From assembly GCA_027027485.1 (NCBI GenBank), contig JALVLL010000134.1, positions 1 through 11,662 of the forward strand: a stretch of 11,662 bases of DNA, written 5' to 3'. Below are positions 1-5,855 of this stretch, one piece after another (the first letter of the stretch is position 1; each line of letters opens with the position of its first letter). A program made the translations under genes and the position numbers. This DNA is from Candidatus Bipolaricaulota bacterium. Lineage in GTDB: Bacteria; Bipolaricaulota; Bipolaricaulia; Bipolaricaulales; Bipolaricaulaceae. The notes beneath the pieces are model-generated. The model was given only the letters and a program-made list of their open reading frames with translations, was not told the DNA's origin and searched no databases.

Positions 1-1
1 G

Positions 2-310
2 CCCTGGGTCGAGCCCCCGTCCGAGAAAGCCCTGGCCATGGCCTACGCTGTCTTCAGCGAGCGAGTTCCGCGCGTAGAGCTCCTCATCGGCTATGAGGGG
101 GATGCGTTCGAGGCAAGCGGGGATGCGGCCGCGGACATCCTCTCCATCACCGCGGTCCATCCGCTGCGGGAAGATGCTCTACGGAAACTCCTCGCCCGCG
201 ACGGGGCCGATTGGTCGGTGGTGGAGGGTCTTCTTGGGGAAGGGAAGCTGGTGGAGCTCGAGTATCGCGGCCATCGGTTTTTCTTGCGGGCCTTACATCA
301 ACCTTCGTAG
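2..310 (+). CDS. Radical SAM protein, COG0731 (wyosine synthetase-like) family, C-terminal part
   Basis: Only the last 102 codons are in the window; the frame is open to the left edge and ends at TAG (308-310). The Met at base 38 lies inside a conserved stretch, so it is not the true start. The segment begins with a PWVEPPSE motif, then an IFSER..RVELLIGYEGDAF block, an ITAVHPLREDAL block and an end rich in LVELEYRGHRFFLR. From memory this matches the C-terminal region of stand-alone radical SAM proteins of the COG0731 group, where ISIHP/ITAVHP, then a small helical segment (LLARDGADWSVVEGLL) and a final YxGxxFYLR are typical. The CxxxCxxC cluster motif would lie outside the window. The substrate is unknown for most bacterial members, so a tRNA-modification role is only a family-level guess. 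Its end overlaps the convergent minus-strand gene by 13 bases. Confidence 0.72.
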   Translation, partial: PWVEPPSEKALAMAYAVFSERVPRVELLIGYEGDAFEASGDAAADILSITAVHPLREDALRKLLARDGADWSVVEGLLGEGKLVELEYRGHRFFLRALHQPS

Positions 311-603
311 AAGACCTCGTACAACTCCACCCGTTCCTCCTTTTCAAGCAGGAACTCGTCGTCCTCGGGGTAGTACACGGCCATCTCGGGCCGGTCGCCC
401 GCGAACTCCCGCATCGCCTCCATGGATTCCCACAGGGTGAGGAGGAGAAAATGGCTTACCTCCCCTTCGTTGCGCCGCAAAAAGAGAAGCTTCCTCAAGC
501 CGGCGGCGGAACCGTAGTCGGGCACCGCCCGCCGCACCAGGAATTCCGCGTAAGCGCCGGCCTTCTCCCGTGGGACCCTCCCGTGCCAGATCCTCGCGAT
601 CAT
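298..603 (-). CDS. ABM (antibiotic biosynthesis monooxygenase) fold protein
   Basis: A complete 101-aa protein starting MIARIWHGRVP. It has the features of the dimeric ferredoxin-like ABM family: an N-terminal strand (IARIWHGRV), a helix with a VPDY segment (about residues 27-30), the LLFLRR strand, a strand HFLLLTLWESMEAMREFAG (about 51-69), and a C-terminal YYPEDDEFLLE..ERVELYEV block (about 77-98). The length is normal for a single-domain member. The family includes true cofactor-free monooxygenases, haem-degrading enzymes and many uncharacterised stress or housekeeping proteins; nothing here identifies a substrate, and a cytoplasmic protein is expected because no signal peptide is seen. 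The start is well supported by AGGAGGTGA six bases upstream (counted from GGAGG). The gene follows the DUF123 gene by three bases, so the two are probably co-translated. It converges on and overlaps the plus-strand radical SAM gene. Confidence 0.85.
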   Translation of the reverse strand: MIARIWHGRVPREKAGAYAEFLVRRAVPDYGSAAGLRKLLFLRRNEGEVSHFLLLTLWESMEAMREFAGDRPEMAVYYPEDDEFLLEKEERVELYEVFYEG

Positions 604-606
604 CCC

Positions 607-615
607 TCACCTCCT
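607..615 (-). promoter_or_regulatory. Shine-Dalgarno of the ABM gene overlapping the upstream stop codon
   Basis: On the minus strand the bases read AGGAGGTGA, a near-perfect anti-16S match, with six bases between GGAGG and the ATG at 603. The last three bases (607-609) are also the TGA stop of the DUF123 gene. This arrangement favours translational coupling of the two genes. Confidence 0.8.
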
Positions 616-1074
616 TGTCTGGCTCACTCCTGAATTTTTGGACACTACGTTGGCCCACTCCCTATGGCCGGACAATGTGAGCCGCGCGAACCCCAGCCGG
701 GAAAGGAGAGTAAAAAGCCTGGGTGGATCGCAGCGGAAAAGATGGCCCTTGCAGCGGCAATCGCTCGATCCGAAGCCGGGGACCACCTGGCATTCGGCCG
801 CCAGGGCATCAGCCACCTCACACTCCAGGCGCTCGGGCGTTTCCCGGACGTAAACCTCCGCGACCCGGGCCGCGGGGGAGGCCAAGAGGTAATCTATGTG
901 CCACCGGAGTCTCTTCTCCTTCCGGAGATGCCGGCGCACCCGGGCTTCGATCCCCCGCATCGCCGAGCCCACATAGGCATAGGTGCCGGGGGCGAACCTC
1001 AGCATCCCCAACTTCCCCACCTCGACCTCCGCGGGCCGGTCGAGCTGGATCACCAGGACATAGACCCCACGCAT
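607..1074 (-). CDS. DUF123 / GIY-YIG (Uri-type) nuclease-like protein
   Basis: A 155-aa protein that matches the DUF123 (COG1833, Uri superfamily) pattern. Visible motifs are GVYVLVIQL with GVY at residues 3-5 (the GIY element), G.LRFAPGTYAYVGSAMRG (about 30-41, YVG at 34-36), ARVRRHLRKEKRLRWHIDYLL (His59), ERLECEV with Glu84 and Glu86 as the likely metal-binding acid, and the family signature GFGSSDCRCKGHLF (100-113), where Cys106, Cys108 and His111 could bind metal. Members are small GIY-YIG-fold proteins; the family is predicted to be nucleolytic and is common in archaea and some thermophilic bacteria, but its role is poorly known. After residue 115 there is a tail of about 40 residues (LLSRLGFARLTL to SQTRR) that I do not recall in typical members. 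The ATG is preceded by GGAGG at six-base spacing. A 42-base gap separates it from the end of the giant enzyme gene. Confidence 0.88.
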   Translation of the reverse strand: MRGVYVLVIQLDRPAEVEVGKLGMLRFAPGTYAYVGSAMRGIEARVRRHLRKEKRLRWHIDYLLASPAARVAEVYVRETPERLECEVADALAAECQVVPGFGSSDCRCKGHLFRCDPPRLFTLLSRLGFARLTLSGHREWANVVSKNSGVSQTRR

Positions 1075-1116
1075 AGGAAGCCTCCGGGCCCTTTATAACG
1101 GGGGCACCTCCCGGGG

Positions 1117-4100
1117 TCACTGCCTGAAGGAAGCAGTGGCGAGCCCGATCGCCCGGCGGTTATGGCGGTCGTAGCCGGTGTAGAAGAGATAAATCTCGTC
1201 GCCGAGGAGGACGAGCGCGGGGTGGTTGAGGGCTTTCTCGTCGAATCTTCCAGCGGCTCCCGGCGTGAGGAGCTCCGCGCGCGAGGCAAGTTCCCAACGG
1301 AGCCCGTCCCGGGAGCGGGCCGAGAAGATGTGGAAGCGGGAGTGCTCCACCCGCGCGGCGAAGGCGAGCCAGTATGTGCCACCGGGCAACCGGAGCACCT
1401 CGGGGTTGAGCGCATCCTCCATGTCCACGAGATCGCCCGTGAGGACAGGCACGGGATCTACTCGCCAGCTTGTGCCGTCGGTGCTTTCGGCGTGCAGGAT
1501 GGCCCAGCAGCCGTCGGGGTCGCGGGGGAAATCCCGCCCACCGGCGTAGAGCATGTGCCACACCCTGTCCTCGGTGATGAAGACATCCGGGCCGACGAGC
1601 GCGCGGGCGTCATACTTCCCGGAGGCCCCGGGCAGCAAGATGGGCCCTTCCACGCGCTCCCAGTGGATCCCGTCGTCCGAGATCGCTAAACCCAGGGCAG
1701 CGTCGCGGTGGGCGCGGGCCCGCTTGAGCATGGTGAAGAACATGTAGTATTTGCCGCTTGCTTGGACGACGGCCGGGAAGCCGACCCCATCGCGATCCCA
1801 TTCGCCGCCCATGGAGGCAAGCACCGGATTCCCCGGATATCTCTCCCAGTGTAGGCCATCGCGGCTCTCGGCGTAGCCGATGGCGTAGCGCTCCCCGTCG
1901 AAGCCGGTGTACCACATCTTGAACAGCCCCTCGTCGGGGTCGTAAAGCACCTCGCACGAAAGGACGTCCATCGATTCCCATGCGGCCGTGCCCGGCCCGA
2001 GCACGGGTTCTTCGCTCACGCGCTCGAAGCGGATCATCGACGCGGTCTCCTCCTGGGAAGCGACGAGGGCGGCCATCTCGCGGGCGTAGCGGGTGAGCAC
2101 CCCACGCCAGCCACCCGGTTGGTCCCTCAAGCGCCCGGGAAGCCACTCGGGCCAGCGGGACGGATCGTCCAAGGGATAGGTCCGGTTGATCGGGTTGCCC
2201 GCGTCCGCACCGTTGATCCGCACCCAGGGGACACCGCCTTCCACGGCGGCGTTGTTCATCTCAAGCGCATGCTCGACGTAGCGGCCCTGGGCGTGGTCTA
2301 TCTCCGCCTGTACCCTGAGATACCGCCCGCGGAAGTTCGCGATGAACTCGATGGGCGACCGCTCCCGCCAGAAGGCCTTATTCTCCGGGGATGGATCGAC
2401 GCGGGTGTTGGGGTGACCACACGGCTCCCCTAGGATGATCGAGCCGTCATGGGGCCCTTCCACGTCGATCCAATAGGCCACGGGAAGCTCCGGCCAGCGT
2501 CCCAGCGCGGGACCAGCAAGCAGGCTCCCTCCGGAGAAGGAAGCGATCCCGATGTTGGCCGTGTCCACAAAGGAAAGCTCCGCCAGGTACTCGATCACGG
2601 CTTTCAGATCCTCCTGTTGGTTCGGCCCCTGACACGTCTCTTCGCCCTCACTTCGGTCTTTCCCGGGTCGGCCGCGTCCCTCGGGGTTGAACGATGCCAC
2701 GACGAAGCCCTCCTCGGCGAGCCGGCGGAACTCGGGGTAATCCAGCACTGGCACCCCCGGCCCGATCGCGGGCACGAAGATGACGCAGGGAAACGGCCCC
2801 TCCCCGGGAGGCCGCCACCAGGCGGCGTAGATCTCATGCCCCTCCTCATCCACTACCCAAGCCGATTCCCTCGTCAGCGCCGAGGCGGTCAGGCGGAGGT
2901 AAAGCACCGTATCCACTCCCAAGGGGACGGAGAGAATGAGATTGCCGTCGGGATCGGCGGTCGCCTTAAACGTGCTTTCCGGTTCCCACGCGACGGTGTC
3001 GGCGTCTATCCGATAGAGTTCCACGGAATAGGGGGAGGTCTCCGGAAGGCCCCGGAGGCGGAGGGCAAGGGTCATCTCTCCCGCCCCAGGGGGAGTCACG
3101 CCGCGCAGGGCAGGCCGGGCTAAAAGCAACCCCATCCGGGTTCCCTCCGCGTTGCGGGCGGCCAGGACATAGACGTCGGCGAGGTGCTCCGTAACGTCCA
3201 CCCGTAGCGGGGTTTCCCGGGCCATCTCCGCCAGGGCAAGCCAGGGGAAGTAGGCGGGCTTGGGCCGGCCGTCGGGGGTGAAGTAGGGACTCTCCAAGCA
3301 GACCGGGACGTCGCTGCAATCCACCTGTCCATCCGGACCCGCGGCATCGCCGGGCCCCTGGGGCCAGCGGTCGGCCCGATAGAGCGTGGAACGATCCACC
3401 ACCCCCTGCCAGAGGATTTTCACCGCGGTGTTGAAGGCACCGATGTGGGCGCTACGCCGGGCACCGGGACCCACCGGACCGGTCTGCCACTCCGAGGCCC
3501 ACAGCCCCACGTGCGAGAAATCCTTGCCGTCAGGACGATAGGTATCGAGAAGCTCCCGAACCGCCCGCACCGCCGCCAGCCGATCCTCCGGGGTCTCGCC
3601 GCCGTAGGGATGGACCGAAAGGTAGTCCAGGTCTTCTGGCCGGATGCGCTCCAGCAGGCGCCGCAGGCGATCGAGCGTGCGCTCCAGGCCTTCCAAGCCC
3701 ACCACCTCAGCCGGTCCCACGATCTTTATGTCGTGGCCCGTCTCCGCCTCATACGCGTGGATGGCATCGACGAAGATCTGGAATAAATCCCAGCACCGTT
3801 CCACACCGGCTTCGTCGGGGCGGCAGCCGCCAAGACCAAAAGGCTCGTTGATGAACTCCACATATTCCACCCCCCAGTGGTGGCCGTCGGCCCAGCCGTC
3901 GTTGAAGTGCTTGAGGACGTTCTGGATCACCGTGGCCCACTTGGCGGGATCGCGGGGATAGATGCCCCGTTGCAGCCCCCGATCCCCTCGGGTCAACCGG
4001 TCGCTGCGCCCGAGGTCATACATGGCCTCCCACAGGGGCTCGATCCCGGCCTCCACGATGGCCTCGATGAAGGGGTCGATGCGGCTGAAGTCGTAAGCAG

Positions 4101-5691
4101 AAGGGTCATCGGGATCGGCCTGAGGGTCAGGGAAGATGCCCCCCAGGGTGAGGTTGTTAGGGAGGGTGTCCTGGGGTAGGCGCACGTGATCCACCCCGGC
4201 GGCCCGGAAATGGGCCGAAAGATCCGCGTCGCCGCGCACAACGGGTCGGGGCCCTCCCTGGACGCCGCTTAGGGGATTGACGGTGCCCAGGACAACCGCG
4301 GCGTCCACCGTCACCTCGGCCGAGGTTTCCCTTAACACATCGTCAAGATCCGCCCGCCAATCCCCTGCCCGAACCCGATCGCTCAGCTCCAGCACGGCGG
4401 CCAGTCGGGCCAACGAGTCGGGAACGGCCTCGGGCTGGAGCAGCTCCCGGATGTTCTCGCAGTCCACCGCGATGTTGGCCGGGTTATCCACAGCGGGGAG
4501 GGGGCGGCCCGCGGCGGCCTCCACGTAGGCTGCGTCGGAGTTGAGGCGCACCCAAGCAACCCCGGCCTCCCGCCACCCTTTATATTGGAGCAGGATGTGG
4601 GGATGGTCCGGCGCCACCTGGACGTGATCCCTTTCCGAGCCGATGACGATCACGCGCAGCCCGGGAAGGAAGCCCAAGGTCTCGTCGTAATAGCGGCTCA
4701 TATCGCGGATGGCCCAGTATTCCCGGGCTTCCTCCAGGGTGGCCACGTCTTGGGGCCAAGGGTCTATAAGGCCCATTTGCACCGCCGCCTCCAGGACCGC
4801 GGTGGAGTAGACCCGCTTTTCCCGGCCCGCGAAGGTGCCGGGGTAAGAGCCCAGGACGTAGTCCCCCTGGTCGTAGCGCCCGTTCCCGTTGAGGTCGTGG
4901 TAGAGAACTCCCCGGGTACCCTGGCGCTGGGGCCCCCAGCCGCGGGAGATAGCCTGGGGATCCCAGCGCAAGTGCGTGTAGTCCACATCACATTCGGCTC
5001 CTCCCGGGGTCAGCCGGCAGGAGCAGGGGGAGTAGAAGGGGAGCTCCTGGTTCCGGGAGCCCAAATCCACCGTGGTGAACTGCACCCCGGCCGGGTTCTC
5101 CCAGCCCACATACCAATCGACGGCCATTTCGTCCCCGAAGAGCCCCAGGGCGACGATGGCGGTGTTACCCCCGTTGGAGGAGCCGACCAGGCCCACCTGG
5201 AGGACGGGATAGGGGAGGAGGTCTGACACATAGCAGCCGTGTTCGTCGGGGATCTCCCCCCGGAGGAAGCGGACCACGTCCCGCAGGGCTTTCAGGGAGT
5301 TGAGCCCCCGGTGGTCGTAGGTCCCGCTCGAGCTGTACGGGGGCCTTCCCCCGCCGGGGAAGGCGAACTTCACACCGATCAGCCCCTGCTCCACGAGGGG
5401 GTCTGATCCGGGTCGGGACGGGAGTTCGACATCTCCGGGGGAGTCCGCCCCGGGCACCTCCACCACGGCGGCGGTCCCCTCCGGGTAACGGGGGCTTTCC
5501 GGATAGGTAAGCCGCACCACGATCCCCCGTCCCGGTGCTGCCTCCGAGGGGATCCAGGTGACGACGGTCCAACCCCCGGGAATCGGCCGGATCTCCGCTT
5601 GGGGACACCGGGAGGTCGCGGCCGCAACCCCCCAGGCACCCAACAGGCCCAAAGCCAAAACCGCCACTGCGATCGAATGAAGCGATTTCAC
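1117..5691 (-). CDS. Giant secreted multidomain hydrolase: esterase, GH-A barrel, esterase, five-bladed propeller
   Basis: A 1524-aa protein from a GTG start. Residues 1-25 form a signal peptide (KSLHSIAVAVLALGLL, then VAAA). Residues ~30-460 are an alpha/beta-hydrolase with nucleophile elbow GSSNGG (Ser172), late Asp355-His356 and His363/His365, and an inserted EF-hand-like loop DLNGNGRYDQGD (266-277). Residues ~462-860 are a GH-A-like TIM barrel: INEPF (Glu616, likely acid/base), SVHPYGG (His694, Tyr696) and LWASEWQTG (Glu734, likely nucleophile), resembling GH39 most. Residues ~865-935 look like a beta-sandwich. Residues ~940-1215 are a second alpha/beta-hydrolase (SFSGGS, Ser1053; Asp1132-His1133, His1141). 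Residues ~1219-1524 form a five-bladed GH43/GH32/GH130-type propeller with four [ST]xDGxxW repeats. The likely target is an extracellular esterified carbohydrate, but this is inference. An upstream TTG (5709) is in frame but lies 5' of the ribosome binding site. No frameshift is visible, so the fusion looks real. Confidence 0.88.
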   Translation of the reverse strand: MKSLHSIAVAVLALGLLGAWGVAAATSRCPQAEIRPIPGGWTVVTWIPSEAAPGRGIVVRLTYPESPRYPEGTAAVVEVPGADSPGDVELPSRPGSDPLVEQGLIGVKFAFPGGGRPPYSSSGTYDHRGLNSLKALRDVVRFLRGEIPDEHGCYVSDLLPYPVLQVGLVGSSNGGNTAIVALGLFGDEMAVDWYVGWENPAGVQFTTVDLGSRNQELPFYSPCSCRLTPGGAECDVDYTHLRWDPQAISRGWGPQRQGTRGVLYHDLNGNGRYDQGDYVLGSYPGTFAGREKRVYSTAVLEAAVQMGLIDPWPQDVATLEEAREYWAIRDMSRYYDETLGFLPGLRVIVIGSERDHVQVAPDHPHILLQYKGWREAGVAWVRLNSDAAYVEAAAGRPLPAVDNPANIAVDCENIRELLQPEAVPDSLARLAAVLELSDRVRAGDWRADLDDVLRETSAEVTVDAAVVLGTVNPLSGVQGGPRPVVRGDADLSAHFRAAGVDHVRLPQDTLPNNLTLGGIFPDPQADPDDPSAYDFSRIDPFIEAIVEAGIEPLWEAMYDLGRSDRLTRGDRGLQRGIYPRDPAKWATVIQNVLKHFNDGWADGHHWGVEYVEFINEPFGLGGCRPDEAGVERCWDLFQIFVDAIHAYEAETGHDIKIVGPAEVVGLEGLERTLDRLRRLLERIRPEDLDYLSVHPYGGETPEDRLAAVRAVRELLDTYRPDGKDFSHVGLWASEWQTGPVGPGARRSAHIGAFNTAVKILWQGVVDRSTLYRADRWPQGPGDAAGPDGQVDCSDVPVCLESPYFTPDGRPKPAYFPWLALAEMARETPLRVDVTEHLADVYVLAARNAEGTRMGLLLARPALRGVTPPGAGEMTLALRLRGLPETSPYSVELYRIDADTVAWEPESTFKATADPDGNLILSVPLGVDTVLYLRLTASALTRESAWVVDEEGHEIYAAWWRPPGEGPFPCVIFVPAIGPGVPVLDYPEFRRLAEEGFVVASFNPEGRGRPGKDRSEGEETCQGPNQQEDLKAVIEYLAELSFVDTANIGIASFSGGSLLAGPALGRWPELPVAYWIDVEGPHDGSIILGEPCGHPNTRVDPSPENKAFWRERSPIEFIANFRGRYLRVQAEIDHAQGRYVEHALEMNNAAVEGGVPWVRINGADAGNPINRTYPLDDPSRWPEWLPGRLRDQPGGWRGVLTRYAREMAALVASQEETASMIRFERVSEEPVLGPGTAAWESMDVLSCEVLYDPDEGLFKMWYTGFDGERYAIGYAESRDGLHWERYPGNPVLASMGGEWDRDGVGFPAVVQASGKYYMFFTMLKRARAHRDAALGLAISDDGIHWERVEGPILLPGASGKYDARALVGPDVFITEDRVWHMLYAGGRDFPRDPDGCWAILHAESTDGTSWRVDPVPVLTGDLVDMEDALNPEVLRLPGGTYWLAFAARVEHSRFHIFSARSRDGLRWELASRAELLTPGAAGRFDEKALNHPALVLLGDEIYLFYTGYDRHNRRAIGLATASFRQ

Positions 5692-5697
5692 CGTAAA

Positions 5698-5703
5698 CCT
5701 CCC
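5698..5703 (-). promoter_or_regulatory. Shine-Dalgarno that decides the start of the giant enzyme
   Basis: The minus strand reads GGGAGG followed by six bases (TTTACG) and then GTG at 5691. The longer in-frame alternative, a TTG at 5709, lies upstream of this site and has no ribosome binding site of its own. Starting at the GTG also puts the Lys and hydrophobic core of the signal peptide at the normal distance from the N-terminus. Confidence 0.82.
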
Positions 5704-5730
5704 TTCCAAATTTCAGGAACGAACCCAACC

Positions 5731-5842
5731 CCGGTTATAGGCCAGGGCGCAGAAGAGAGCGTCCTCCCTCTCGGCGGGCAGGAACTCCTCGATCACTTCC
5801 CGGATCCAGATCCAGCCGTGCCACACCCGCGCGCCCAAAAAT
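5731..5842 (-). pseudogene. Frameshifted relic of a third type B propeller gene
   Basis: This stretch between the last type A gene and the giant enzyme aligns base by base with 10169 to about 10278, inside the lipoprotein propeller gene. For example CAGGAACTCCTCGATCACTT is present in both, and identity over about 90 bases is roughly 85% by eye. Read on the minus strand it gives GVARLDLD, then after a one-base deletion GEVIEEFLPAEREDALFCAL, matching VIRLDAVSGEVIEEFLPAEG and following residues (about 256-293) of the intact protein. The frame then runs to a stop at about 5714. No start codon, ribosome binding site or further homologous blade is visible, so it is a decayed fragment and not a gene. 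Its position directly after a type A gene is where the next type B gene of the array would be expected. Confidence 0.83.
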
Positions 5843-5855
5843 TTTCTGTTCGGCT

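Noticed and set aside
211..633. Plus-strand open frame of 140 codons over the ABM gene
   Set aside because: It overlaps two well-supported genes, the radical SAM tail and the ABM gene, and encodes no recognisable motif.
1075..1116. Possible rho-independent terminator or promoter after the giant enzyme
   Set aside because: GC-rich palindromic bits (CCCGGG, GGGCCC) and a TTATAAA are present, but there is no stem followed by a T-run and no paired -35/-10 spacing I can defend.
2449..3123. Plus-strand open frame of 224 codons
   Set aside because: It lies wholly inside the giant enzyme gene on the other strand, lacks a ribosome binding site and any recognisable motif, and its composition is that of an antisense shadow in GC-rich coding DNA.
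4585..5226. Plus-strand open frame of 213 codons
   Set aside because: Antisense to the first hydrolase domain; no family resemblance and no start signal. Long shadow frames are expected opposite GC-rich genes.
5692..5709. TTG start at 5709 for the giant enzyme
   Set aside because: The GGGAGG ribosome binding site lies downstream of this codon and is correctly spaced for the GTG at 5691, which also gives a cleaner signal peptide.
5731..5842. Translated leader peptide upstream of the giant enzyme
   Set aside because: The open frame through this stretch has no start signal and is explained fully by homology to the type B propeller gene with frameshifts.
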